Assembly: GCA_017428385.1 (NCBI GenBank)
Contig: JAFRQX010000033.1
Location: 124,001 to 188,000, forward strand
DNA from: Clostridia bacterium
GTDB lineage: Bacteria; Bacillota; Clostridia; Christensenellales; Aristaeellaceae
Length of the DNA: 64,000 nt
Reading direction: 5' to 3'
Position 1 is the stretch's first letter. The number at the start of each line of letters is the position of its first letter. Below, one piece after another: positions 26,363 through 34,850 of the stretch. The position numbers and the translations under genes were made by a program. The notes beneath the pieces are model-generated. The model saw only the letters and a list, made by a program, of their open reading frames with translations, did not search any database and was not told where the DNA came from.

Positions 26363-27211
26363 ATGAAAACGAGAAAACGGATTGTTGATATCATCATCCT
26401 TGTCCTGCTGCTGGCAGGATCTGTGCTGATGCTTTATCCCTTTGTCTGGATGATATTCACCTCATTCAAACCGAAACTGCATGTTTATATCGGCGGCCTG
26501 CTGCCGCAGGTATGGACAACGGAAAGCTATACCCAGATCTGGGGCGAAATAGACCTGCTCCGCGGATTCCTGAATACAGCGATGTATTCGATTCCGCCGG
26601 TGATCATCGGCTCCCTGGTCTCGGTGGCGGCAGCTTACTCTTTTGCCAAGATCCGGTATAAGGGACGGAATGCTTTGTTCCTTTTCCTGCTGGGCTCCAT
26701 CATGATCCCGTTCCCGTCGATCATGGTTCCCCAGTATGTGCTGTTCAGCGGCCAGTTCTGGGTTTTCAGGATGAATCTGCTCCAGTCGCCCTGGCCCCTG
26801 ATCCTGCCGAAGCTGACCGGCAATGTAATGATGATCTTCTTCCTGCGTCAGTTCCTTTACGGAATCTCTGATTCCCTGGTGGAGGCTGCGAAGATTGACG
26901 GCTGTTCCCATCTGCGGATTTACTGGAAGATCATCCTGCCTCTGACGATTCCGGCGTTGAGTGCGCATGGCGTTCTCTGGTTTATCGCGGCCTGGAACGA
27001 CTACCTTGCGCCGACGCTGTTTATCAAAAATCCTTCCTGGCAGCCTGTGACCGTTATGATCGCGAAGTTCAACGAGCAGTATGCCATCAATAACCATGTG
27101 CCGCGGATCATGGCCGGCAGCGTGATGCTGATTGTGCCCGTACTGATTATCTACGGCTTCTTCCAGCGGTGGATCATTGAATCCATGATGTTTGCCGCGG
27201 TTAAGGAATAA
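26363..27211 (+). CDS. CUT1 sugar ABC transporter permease (MalG-type)
   Basis: The 282-residue protein has six membrane segments and the EAA loop (SLVEAAKIDGCSHLRIYWKIILPLT). LMLYPFVWMIFTSFKP at the N-terminus and QRWIIESMMFAAVKE at the C-terminus are typical MalG-like ends. AAGGGGG precedes the ATG. No ATPase gene follows, so a shared MsmX-type ATPase is likely, as in the 10119 importer. Confidence 0.86.
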   Translation: MKTRKRIVDIIILVLLLAGSVLMLYPFVWMIFTSFKPKLHVYIGGLLPQVWTTESYTQIWGEIDLLRGFLNTAMYSIPPVIIGSLVSVAAAYSFAKIRYKGRNALFLFLLGSIMIPFPSIMVPQYVLFSGQFWVFRMNLLQSPWPLILPKLTGNVMMIFFLRQFLYGISDSLVEAAKIDGCSHLRIYWKIILPLTIPALSAHGVLWFIAAWNDYLAPTLFIKNPSWQPVTVMIAKFNEQYAINNHVPRIMAGSVMLIVPVLIIYGFFQRWIIESMMFAAVKE

Positions 27212-27235
27212 TCTTTTTCCAAAGGAGCGTCAGCA

Positions 27236-28633
27236 TTGAAAATCCTTCTTATGCTGCTTACGGCTTTGATCCTGGCGGTTCCGGCTCCTTCCCGGGCGGC
27301 GTCTTTCAGCGACCTGGGCAACACCGGGCTGATTAACCGGCCGGCAGACTGGGGAGCTGTCAACACGCATGATCCCTCCCTGATTCGCGGGGACGACGGA
27401 AGATGGTACGTCTTCTCCACTGATGCCAGCGCAGGGGATATCCACCGCTGCGGCGTCCAGGTACGGGTTTCGGATGACCTGATTCACTGGGAGTATCTCG
27501 GAACCGCTTTTGAGGACTATGAAACAACCTGCGCTGAGGAGATTGCGGCTGCCAGGCTGGATCCGTCGAAGCATGACGGCCTCTGGGCTCCTGACGTGGT
27601 CAAAGTCGGAGATCAGTGGCGGATGTATTACAGCGCGTCCACCTTCGGTTCAAGCCGATCCGTGATCGGCATGGCGGTTTCCGACAGCCTGACGGGTCCC
27701 TGGGAGGATAAAGGAATCGTGATCCGCAGCGATGCCGGGGCGTCGGCAAAACCGAATGCGATTGATCCCTGCATATTTACAGATCTTTCCGGAAAACAGT
27801 ATATGACCTGGGGCAGCTTCTTCGGCGGCATCTGGCTGACCGCGCTGGATGAGGAAGGGTTTGCCGAAGGCGAGCCTGTGCGGATTGCCGGTTTCCGGGG
27901 CTGCAGGGCAGAGGGCAGCTACCTGATCTGGCTGCCGCAGACAGAATACTATTATCTTTTCGTTTCCTATGGCTCACTGCTGGAGGATTACAACATCAGG
28001 GTGGGCCGCTCACAGACCATCGAAGGTCCGTACCTGGATGCCAACGGACGGCAAATGACGGACCTTGTGGCGGCGAACGAAAGCCGGATCGGCGTGAAAC
28101 TGATGGGCGGCTATCAGCTGCAGCATGACAAGGGCTCTTCCATCGGGATCAAAGCCCCCGGACATTGCTCTGTTGTTGTGGACGGAGACAGGCTCTGGCT
28201 GTGCCATCATACCCGGACCCAGAAGCTGGCCGACTGGTGGTTTGCCATGCAGATCCGGCCGATGATGCTGTCCGCGGACGGCTGGCCGCTGGTGATGCCG
28301 ATGAGCTACCAGGGCGAAGACTTTGAGCCGGTAACGGAACTGCCGGAAGGGACCTATAACCTGATCCGGCATGAAACCGACAGCAACAAGGCCCCGAAGG
28401 TTTCCGAAAGGATCATCCTGAAGGACGGTAGGCTGGATAACCGGGGAAGCTGTGTACTGGAGGACGGCCGGGTAAACCTGACGCTGGACGGCGTCAGCTA
28501 TGACGGAGTGGCTCTCTGGCAGACGGACGATGAACGGGGCGGCCGGATCATGAGCATTTCCGTCATCAGCGGGGAGGGCGAATGCGTCTGGCTCAGCGAG
28601 GAAACGATACATGAGGAGGAAACTTCCCGATGA
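27236..28633 (+). CDS. Secreted GH43 endo-arabinanase-like enzyme
   Basis: The 465-residue protein starts with TTG 27236 after AAAGGAG; the signal peptide KILLMLLTALILAVPAPSRA directly follows. GH43 residues are visible: the general base Asp in NTHDPSLIR, the pKa-modulating Asp in PNAIDPCIF and the acid Glu in RAEGSYLIW. YYYLFVSYGSLLEDYNIRVGRS and GHCSVV are typical of arabinan endo-1,5-alpha-L-arabinosidases (GH43_4/5). A C-terminal 90-residue module follows the five-bladed propeller. It probably cuts arabinan outside the cell into oligomers for the linked importer. Confidence 0.85.
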   Translation: MKILLMLLTALILAVPAPSRAASFSDLGNTGLINRPADWGAVNTHDPSLIRGDDGRWYVFSTDASAGDIHRCGVQVRVSDDLIHWEYLGTAFEDYETTCAEEIAAARLDPSKHDGLWAPDVVKVGDQWRMYYSASTFGSSRSVIGMAVSDSLTGPWEDKGIVIRSDAGASAKPNAIDPCIFTDLSGKQYMTWGSFFGGIWLTALDEEGFAEGEPVRIAGFRGCRAEGSYLIWLPQTEYYYLFVSYGSLLEDYNIRVGRSQTIEGPYLDANGRQMTDLVAANESRIGVKLMGGYQLQHDKGSSIGIKAPGHCSVVVDGDRLWLCHHTRTQKLADWWFAMQIRPMMLSADGWPLVMPMSYQGEDFEPVTELPEGTYNLIRHETDSNKAPKVSERIILKDGRLDNRGSCVLEDGRVNLTLDGVSYDGVALWQTDDERGGRIMSISVISGEGECVWLSEETIHEEETSR

Positions 28634-29553
28634 AACCGTTTATTGAACAACGGGCGGATCCTTATATTATCCGCAAGGACGGCTGGTATTACTTTACGGC
28701 TTCTGCCCCGGAGTTTGACCGGATTATCCTGCGGAAGGCAAGAACCCTGGAGGAGCTTCCCGACGCGGTGGAAAAGATCATCTGGACCCGGCATGAGGAA
28801 GGCCCGATGAGCTGCAATATCTGGGCGCCGGAACTGCATTTTGTGGATGGGAAATGGTATGTGTATTTTGCCGCAGCCCGGCGGGGAGCGGATGAATCCG
28901 GCGTTTATGACCACAGGATCTACGCGCTGGAAAACGATCAGGCGGATCCTTTTTCCGGCGGCTTTACCGAAAAGGGAAGAATCGATACCGGATGGGAGAG
29001 CTTTTCCCTGGATTCCACTACGGTGTCATACGGCGGGAAACGGTATTTTATCTGGGCACAGCGGGATTATGAGATCCCCGGCAACAGCAACCTGTATATC
29101 GCGGAAATGAAAAACGCGCTTGAGCTGAAGCTGCCGGCGGTGAGACTGAGTATCCCCGAGTATGACTGGGAATGCCAGGGATACCTGGTGAATGAAGGGC
29201 CTGCCTGCCTGATCCATAACGGCCGGCTGTTCCTGACTTATTCCGGAAGCGCCACGGACGAGCGGTACGCGGTAGGCCTGCTGACGCTGAAGGAAGGCGG
29301 GGATCCGCTGAATCCCGAAGCGTGGGAGAAATCGTCTGTCCCGGTGATGGTGACCGAGGAAAAGAACGGCCTGTACGGACCGGGACATAATTCCTTTACC
29401 GTGGACGAGGAAGGCCGGGACCTGATTGTGTTCCATGCCAGGCCTTATCCCGGATTCCACGGAGACGCCCTCAGCGATCCGAACAGGCACTGTTTCCTGC
29501 GCGTGATAGAGTACACGGAGGATGGGATTCCGGTTTTTACGGACGCTGAGTAA
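28630..29553 (+). CDS. Cytoplasmic GH43 exo-alpha-L-arabinofuranosidase (GH43_26-like)
   Basis: The 307-residue protein lacks a signal peptide and begins MKPFIEQRADPYIIRKDGWYYFTAS, with the catalytic Asp in ADPYI. The second Asp is in SFSLDSTT and the acid Glu in NEGPACLI. This arrangement fits exo-1,5-arabinofuranosidases that release arabinose from imported oligomers. ATG 28630 overlaps the previous gene by four bases. Its location completes the route: secreted endo-enzyme, importer, intracellular exo-enzyme. Confidence 0.85.
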   Translation: MKPFIEQRADPYIIRKDGWYYFTASAPEFDRIILRKARTLEELPDAVEKIIWTRHEEGPMSCNIWAPELHFVDGKWYVYFAAARRGADESGVYDHRIYALENDQADPFSGGFTEKGRIDTGWESFSLDSTTVSYGGKRYFIWAQRDYEIPGNSNLYIAEMKNALELKLPAVRLSIPEYDWECQGYLVNEGPACLIHNGRLFLTYSGSATDERYAVGLLTLKEGGDPLNPEAWEKSSVPVMVTEEKNGLYGPGHNSFTVDEEGRDLIVFHARPYPGFHGDALSDPNRHCFLRVIEYTEDGIPVFTDAE

Positions 29554-29580
29554 CAGGACAGGATAAAGTATGTATATGAA

Positions 29581-29613
29581 AACAGAAGCGATCAGTAATC
29601 GCTTCTGTTTTTT
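29581..29613 (+). terminator. Rho-independent terminator of the arabinan operon
   Basis: A perfect 12-bp stem (AACAGAAGCGAT 29581-29592 with ATCGCTTCTGTT 29598-29609) has a five-base loop and ends in six T residues. Confidence 0.9.
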
Positions 29614-29685
29614 GTAGGAGTATTTATTACCGCAGAAGAAGGATGCGTTGTTTTTAAAACGATGGTGAGCGGGATCGTGACAGAG

Positions 29686-29739
29686 GGGACAGACACTCAG
29701 TCACATTTTCTTCGAAAACAGTGACAGAGTATCTGTCCC
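29686..29739. repeat. REP-like imperfect palindrome
   Basis: GGGACAGACACTCAGTCAC (29686-29704) is inverted as GTGACAGAGTATCTGTCCC (29721-29739) with two mismatches. Outer GTGACAG and CAGTCAC copies extend it. The sequence resembles palindromes mobilised by REP-associated tyrosine transposases; no transposase gene is in the window. Confidence 0.55.
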
Positions 29740-29808
29740 GCAGTCACATTCCCGCATTGCGTATTGGGTGTTTGACTTTTATTGCATGATTGGGTAAGCG
29801 TAATGAGC

Positions 29809-31005
29809 TCAGGTGTTATCCTCAAAGGCGATGCGGTCGCGGAGGAGTTTATACAGTGTGGGCTCCACCTGAAATTCCTTCAGGGCGGATTCGATTTCCG
29901 GGAGCATGGCCTGTTTCCGCTTGGCGGAGGCTTTGGCACCGCCGGGACGGAGAACGGCACGAAGCATGATGTTCTTGGGGGTATGCTCCAGGTCGATGAA
30001 TTCCAGTACCTGCGTTTCATAGCCGCAGCACTCCAGGATGTCTGCCCGGAGGGCGTCGGTCAGCAGGGCGGAGAAGCGCTCCTTGATGATGCCGTAGCGG
30101 GTGAGGACGTTCAGGTTCTGAGAAGTGATGGTGTTGTTGATCTCATGCTGGCAGCAGGGAACGGAGAAGATCTTCTTCGCGTTCCATTTGACCGCGTTGT
30201 AGAGGGCATAGTCGGTAGCTGTGTCGCAGGCGTGCAGGGTGATGACCATGTCCACGTCGTCATCCGGGGAGTAATCGGCGATATCGCCGACCTCAAACCG
30301 GAGGGAGGAGTAGCCGTACTTCCTGGCCGCCTGGTTACACTTCTCGATAACGTCTGTTTTCAGGTCCAGGCCGATGATGTCCATGGCCAGATGCCGGATT
30401 TCGGTGAAATAATAATAGAGAACGAAGGTGAGATAGGCCTTGCCGCAGCCGAAGTCAATGACGCGAAGGGGCCTGTCGGACGTGTAGTCCTTATACTCGT
30501 CATCAATGATTTCCAGGAACCGGTTGATTTGTTTAAACTTGTCATACCGGGCGCGGATGATCTTGCCTTCCGGAGTCATGACGCCCATATCCACCAGCGG
30601 GGGAACGATCATGCCTTCCTGCAGGATGTGGTTTTTCTGCCGGTTGGGGAGGGCTTTGGCCCGGACCATGGGCGTGGCCTGAACCGCGGCGGTGGTGCTG
30701 ACATGTGCCTTTCCTTTTTTGGAGAGAAGGATCTCCATAACGCTGCCGTCGTTCAGCCAGAGATTCAGCTGGCGGTAGGTTTCCGCCGCTGTTTTCAGGC
30801 AGAAGGGAAGAATATCAGCGGCCGGAACGGTCTCGTGAAAAACCTGGGTGACCGTAAAGGAGGAGACAAAGAAATCGTCCCCGTTCCTTTCCGCCCGGAT
30901 CTTCCGGTATTTCGTTTTAGAAGGAACCGGATTGCTGAAGATGACCGACTGCAATGCATCGGCTGTAAGGGGGCTAAGTGCCTCGTCAAGACTTTCGTAA
31001 TTCAT
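29809..31005 (-). CDS. Class I SAM-dependent methyltransferase
   Basis: The 398-residue protein has a Rossmann methyltransferase core at about residues 180-300: LRVIDFGCGKAYLTFVLYYYF (motif I), IIGLDLKTDVIEKCNQAA, VDMVITLHACDTATDYAL (motif IV-like) and CCQHEIN. The family is found in many Firmicutes beside RNA-modification or DNA-repair genes, but no target is established here. The N-terminal 150 residues form a separate domain of unknown role. ATG 31005 has GGAGG upstream. The frame is open further upstream on this strand, but that extension is only the antisense of the 31183 gene and is rejected. Confidence 0.8.
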   Translation of the reverse strand: MNYESLDEALSPLTADALQSVIFSNPVPSKTKYRKIRAERNGDDFFVSSFTVTQVFHETVPAADILPFCLKTAAETYRQLNLWLNDGSVMEILLSKKGKAHVSTTAAVQATPMVRAKALPNRQKNHILQEGMIVPPLVDMGVMTPEGKIIRARYDKFKQINRFLEIIDDEYKDYTSDRPLRVIDFGCGKAYLTFVLYYYFTEIRHLAMDIIGLDLKTDVIEKCNQAARKYGYSSLRFEVGDIADYSPDDDVDMVITLHACDTATDYALYNAVKWNAKKIFSVPCCQHEINNTITSQNLNVLTRYGIIKERFSALLTDALRADILECCGYETQVLEFIDLEHTPKNIMLRAVLRPGGAKASAKRKQAMLPEIESALKEFQVEPTLYKLLRDRIAFEDNT

Positions 31006-31108
31006 GGAAAACCTCCGGATCATACAAACCGCCTGAAACGGCGGGGAACACTCTGGAACAACGTCATAGTACCACATCCGGGGAAGAGCGTCCAGCAAAG
31101 CGGCAGGG

Positions 31109-31137
31109 TTGAACGCATTTCCGGAACGTGATATAGT
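31109..31137 (+). promoter_or_regulatory. Promoter for the adenosine-deaminase-like gene
   Basis: TTGAAC at 31109-31114 and TATAGT at 31132-31137 have a 17-base spacer, 46 bases before ATG 31183. Confidence 0.6.
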
Positions 31138-31182
31138 GATCAAAAGGGAACTGAAGGAGCGCACAGCGGGAAAGGAAAGGGC

Positions 31183-33627
31183 ATGATCTTTTTTCAGCAG
31201 TTCTATCTCGATAAAGAAAAGGATATTGCGGTCGACCTCTGCATGGAGGGAGACCGCCTGTTTTATACCATCCGGACGCCGAATCACCATACCGGCAACC
31301 TGATCACAAACCTGGCCAGGCTGTGCGGCCTGCAGACCGAGGAGGACGATCGGGGACTGAAGGTGATCCGGGACGAGATCCCCTGCTACTATGACGGGGA
31401 CAACCGGAAAATGTATATCCTGCGACTGGGGAATACGAAGATCGCCAACATATTCCCGGACGGCAGGGTGGAAATGAAGGCTTCGATTCCCGCCATTTCC
31501 AAGACCCTGATGAGCCAGACCCGGGACTATAAGCTGGGCGTGGCCAAGACGATCGTGAAAACCTATATCCGCAGCGAATGCAAGTTCCATACGGACCTGC
31601 ATACGCACATGAACGGCAACCTGCCGCCGGACGCGCTGATTGCCCTGGGTATTGTGCGCCAGCTGCGTTATCCCTACTACTACATCAAAAAGCTGGGCCT
31701 GCGGTGCGATCCTGCCCAGAAGGCGAAGCTGGAGAAACGCCGGGCTGAGGCGGAAAAAATGCTGGGAGAAACCGGCCTGACCGGCAAGCATCGGGATCGC
31801 CGGATTGACGACCATACGTTCATCAATTTCGCTGAGCTGATCCTGGGCAACCCGACGGACGCACAATACAATATCGACCGGATCCGGAATTCCCTGACCA
31901 TTCCCAAGGACGGGCAGGCGGTGTTTGCGGATCTGGAAAAAGTGTACCTGTACCGCTATGTGTTTACCAAGGGACAGCCGGCGGAGGATACCTTCAGCGG
32001 GATCAACCTGGCGCTGATTCCGGATCGGGAAGTGTTGGCCTACGCGGAGCAGATGCGCAGGGACCGGGAGACGGAGCGGTTCGGAAGCAATACGCTGTAC
32101 CAGGACCTGCTGCTCTGGATTGCCCGGGAATACCGCCACAGGGGAATCGAGTACGCGGAGATTTCGGATACGGCCCTGCTGAACCGGGAATTGTTTGCGG
32201 CAAGGCTGCGGGAGATCCATGAAGTTATGCCGGCAGTGACCCGGGAAACCGGGGTGATGCTCCGGTTCCTGGCCGGTATCCGCCGAATCCCGCTGACGAT
32301 TATCCGGGACCGGATTACCCCGAACGACTACCTGGCGGACAACCTGCAGATTCTCCGGGCGATTGCCGGGGATCCCTACGTGGCCGGAAGCGATATCATC
32401 GGTGAAGAAATCAACAGCATCCTGGAACTGCGGGCGGTGATCCGGGAACTGGTCCGGATTGCGGGAGAGCATGAAGGCTTTGTGATCCGGATTCACGCGG
32501 GCGAGAACGACTCCCTGCGGGATAACGTGGCCAACAGTATTGACTGTGTGAAGGAAGCGCTGGCACCGGGACAGCCTATGCCGGCCCTGCGGATCGGCCA
32601 CGGACTGTATACCTGCGACCTGAAGACAGCCCGGGGCAGGAAACTGCTGGAAGACATCAAGGAACTGGGGGTTACGCTGGAATTCCAGATTACTTCCAAT
32701 GTGCGGCTGAACAACCTTTCCAGGCTGGACAACCATCCGCTCCGCCGGTATCTGCGGGCAGGCATTGCCTGCGTGCAGGGAACAGACGGCGGCGCCCTGT
32801 ACGGAACGGATTCCATTGACGAGGAACTCTCCCTGGAAAAACTGCTGGGTCTGAGCTTTGAAGAACTGAAGAAGATGCGCCGGGCGGATGAGCGGATCCT
32901 GCAAAGGAGCCGGCAGATCTTTGAACAGCGGATGGCGGCATTCCGGGAAGACTGCGGCGCCGGAGACGCGGAAAAGTGGTATCAACGCAGGTTGGAGGAA
33001 ACGCCGAGGATTACCCAGGACCTGTGGAGGGAATCCGGGCGGATTGACGCGGCGGAGGAACTGAAGGAACTGATTGCTCCGCTGCCGGATGGCCTGTTCC
33101 CGGTAATCGTGGCGGGCGGAAGCTTTAATCACAGCGGACACAGGACAGTGATCCGGGAAGAAGACCTGCAGATGATTGACCGGCTGCTGGACACCCTGGA
33201 TCCGGCTGAAACCTTCTTTGTGATCGGTCACAGCCTGACAGGCCTGGAGGGCCGCCTTGCCGCGAGAAACAATGGACGATTCCGGATTTATGCCATTGTG
33301 CCCACACGGATCAGCCGGGCAGAGAAGAAGCGGCTGCAGGAGGCGGGCGTATCGGTCCGGATTTCCATTGAAAGCTCCGGGATGGGCCTGTACAAGAGCT
33401 TCGCCTATGAGATCTTCAAACGCATGAATTCTGTACTGCTGGCCTTTGACGGCAACGCGCCGGCCATGAACCTGATCCAGGAGGCGCGCAACGGCCGCGG
33501 AAAATGCGATATTTTCCTGAATCCCCGTTCCAGGGGGCTGAGCGAAAAGGCAAAGCTGCTGGAAGGCTATGTACACCCGCTGAACGGTACGGATCAAATT
33601 GCAGAAGCCGTGAAAAAGCTCCGCTGA
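31183..33627 (+). CDS. Adenosine-deaminase-like protein with N-terminal extension and C-terminal SLOG/DprA-like domain
   Basis: The 814-residue protein has three parts. Residues 1-130 are a domain I do not recognise. Residues 135-600 contain the deaminase barrel: zinc ligands His140 and His142 in DLHTHMNG, His438 and the catalytic Glu441 in IHAGEND, His473 in RIGHG and Asp535 in GTDGG. Normal adenosine deaminases have a second Asp after Asp535 (DDP); here it is Gly536. Residues 640-814 look like a SLOG/DprA-type Rossmann fold (VIVAGGS, VIGHSLTGLEGRLA, MNSVLLAFDGNAPAMNLIQEA), a fold that often binds nucleotides. The protein is far longer than ordinary Add (about 340 residues). A role in nucleoside or nucleotide sensing is possible but inferred. 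GGAAAGG precedes the ATG. Confidence 0.75.
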   Translation: MIFFQQFYLDKEKDIAVDLCMEGDRLFYTIRTPNHHTGNLITNLARLCGLQTEEDDRGLKVIRDEIPCYYDGDNRKMYILRLGNTKIANIFPDGRVEMKASIPAISKTLMSQTRDYKLGVAKTIVKTYIRSECKFHTDLHTHMNGNLPPDALIALGIVRQLRYPYYYIKKLGLRCDPAQKAKLEKRRAEAEKMLGETGLTGKHRDRRIDDHTFINFAELILGNPTDAQYNIDRIRNSLTIPKDGQAVFADLEKVYLYRYVFTKGQPAEDTFSGINLALIPDREVLAYAEQMRRDRETERFGSNTLYQDLLLWIAREYRHRGIEYAEISDTALLNRELFAARLREIHEVMPAVTRETGVMLRFLAGIRRIPLTIIRDRITPNDYLADNLQILRAIAGDPYVAGSDIIGEEINSILELRAVIRELVRIAGEHEGFVIRIHAGENDSLRDNVANSIDCVKEALAPGQPMPALRIGHGLYTCDLKTARGRKLLEDIKELGVTLEFQITSNVRLNNLSRLDNHPLRRYLRAGIACVQGTDGGALYGTDSIDEELSLEKLLGLSFEELKKMRRADERILQRSRQIFEQRMAAFREDCGAGDAEKWYQRRLEETPRITQDLWRESGRIDAAEELKELIAPLPDGLFPVIVAGGSFNHSGHRTVIREEDLQMIDRLLDTLDPAETFFVIGHSLTGLEGRLAARNNGRFRIYAIVPTRISRAEKKRLQEAGVSVRISIESSGMGLYKSFAYEIFKRMNSVLLAFDGNAPAMNLIQEARNGRGKCDIFLNPRSRGLSEKAKLLEGYVHPLNGTDQIAEAVKKLR

Positions 33628-33643
33628 GGGGCTTTTTCTTTTT
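33613..33643 (+). terminator. Rho-independent terminator overlapping the ADA-like gene stop
   Basis: AAAAAGCTCC (33613-33622) pairs with GGGGCTTTTT (33628-33637), followed by CTTTTT. The left arm lies inside the last codons. Confidence 0.8.
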
Positions 33644-33671
33644 GACAAAGACAGAAAGACAGAGGTACAAT
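33642..33671 (+). promoter_or_regulatory. Promoter for the AI-2E transporter gene
   Basis: TTGACA at 33642-33647 and TACAAT at 33666-33671 are 18 bases apart, directly after the terminator T-run. Confidence 0.75.
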
Positions 33672-33706
33672 AAACAATAGTTTTTTGCCTGAAAGGCGGT
33701 GAATGT

Positions 33707-34831
33707 ATGAGCGAAGAAAGAAAAGCGGCTGAACGGCTGCTGCTGCGCCTGCTGGCCCTTGCCGCAGCTTTTGCTGTTGTGCGCTGGGTGCTGCCCGAAA
33801 TCTGGGACAAGCTTTCTCCGTTTATCATCGCTGTGCCGATTGCTGCCGCACTGCAGCCGGTCATCCGCTTCCTTCAAAAACGGATCAAGATGAGGCGGAG
33901 CCCCGCAGCGCTGATCCCGGTGCTTTTACTGCTGGCTATCTTCCTGGGACTGCTGATCTGGCTGCTGATCTTTGCCATCGAGCAGACGCCCAAGCTTGTG
34001 GCTCATTCCGGAGATATGATCACGGAAAGCATCAACATGATCCGGCTGGCGTTTAACAACCTGCTGGAGCGGGTTGGTGAGACTACGGATCCCGGCGTTG
34101 AGAACTGGATCCGTGATGTCGTGGGTTCCGGACTGGAAACAGTGAGCAAGTGGGGCGCCAGTGTGGCCGGATATGTGGGAGGCTTTGCCCTGGGCCTGGC
34201 TGCTGCCGCACCTTACAGTATCATCTATATCAGTTTCCTGACTATCGGCCTGTACTTTATTGCCAAAAATTATGAGGAGATCCGCAGCTACCTGCCGGGC
34301 GGGAAACGCCGCAGGCAGGACAGCCGGACCACACAGTTGACCAATTCCACGCTGAAGAGCTTGTTTGGCTACCTGCGGGTCCAGGGCACATTCGGACTGA
34401 TCGTCTGGATTGTTTCCTGGATTTACCTGACCTGCTTCGGGTTCCCCTATGCAGGCATTACGGCCCTCTTCTGCGGTGTGATGGAGCTGGTGCCGATGAT
34501 CGGCAGCGGTGTGCCCTATATCATCATGAGTATCGTTCAGTTCCTGCTGGGGAACGCGGCTCAGGGCGTACAGCTCCTGGTGCTGACGCTGGGCCTGCAG
34601 CTGCTGAGACGGGTGCTGGAACCGAAACTGATGTCCGATTCCATCGGCATTACACCCCTGGAGAGCCTGATCGGCATGTTCGTGGGTATGCGCTTCGGCG
34701 GGATCCTCGGCCTGATCGGCGGACCGGTGTTGATGTCCGTGCTGGTGGGTGCTTTCAAGGGCGGCCTGTTTGCTTCGACAGCGAGGGATTTCCATTTGAT
34801 CTCTGTCTGGTTTAAGAACAGACTGAAATAA
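33707..34831 (+). CDS. AI-2E family transporter (PF01594)
   Basis: The 374-residue membrane protein has about eight hydrophobic segments. The pattern FIIAVPIAAALQPVIRFLQKR near the N-terminus and the C-terminal GMFVGMRFGGILGLIGGPVLMSVLVGAFKG are typical of the AI-2E exporter/permease family. Family members have been linked to autoinducer-2 export, sodium/proton exchange or spore formation (YtvI-like); the exact cargo is unclear. AAAGGCGGTG precedes ATG 33707. The zinc-ribbon gene starts 20 bases downstream and may share the transcript. Confidence 0.85.
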   Translation: MSEERKAAERLLLRLLALAAAFAVVRWVLPEIWDKLSPFIIAVPIAAALQPVIRFLQKRIKMRRSPAALIPVLLLLAIFLGLLIWLLIFAIEQTPKLVAHSGDMITESINMIRLAFNNLLERVGETTDPGVENWIRDVVGSGLETVSKWGASVAGYVGGFALGLAAAAPYSIIYISFLTIGLYFIAKNYEEIRSYLPGGKRRRQDSRTTQLTNSTLKSLFGYLRVQGTFGLIVWIVSWIYLTCFGFPYAGITALFCGVMELVPMIGSGVPYIIMSIVQFLLGNAAQGVQLLVLTLGLQLLRRVLEPKLMSDSIGITPLESLIGMFVGMRFGGILGLIGGPVLMSVLVGAFKGGLFASTARDFHLISVWFKNRLK

Positions 34832-34850
34832 GTTTTCAGGAGGAATATAC

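Noticed and set aside
31183..33627. RADAR defence system component (RdrB)
   Set aside because: The size is similar, but no RdrA-type ATPase lies nearby and the C-terminal SLOG-like domain differs. Only the broader nucleotide-related idea is kept.
31006..33864. Very long minus-strand open frame continuing upstream of the methyltransferase
   Set aside because: It is the mirror of the 31183-33627 gene, whose codon pattern keeps the opposite strand open. The methyltransferase has a clear ribosome site and start at 31005, and the extension shows no protein family features.
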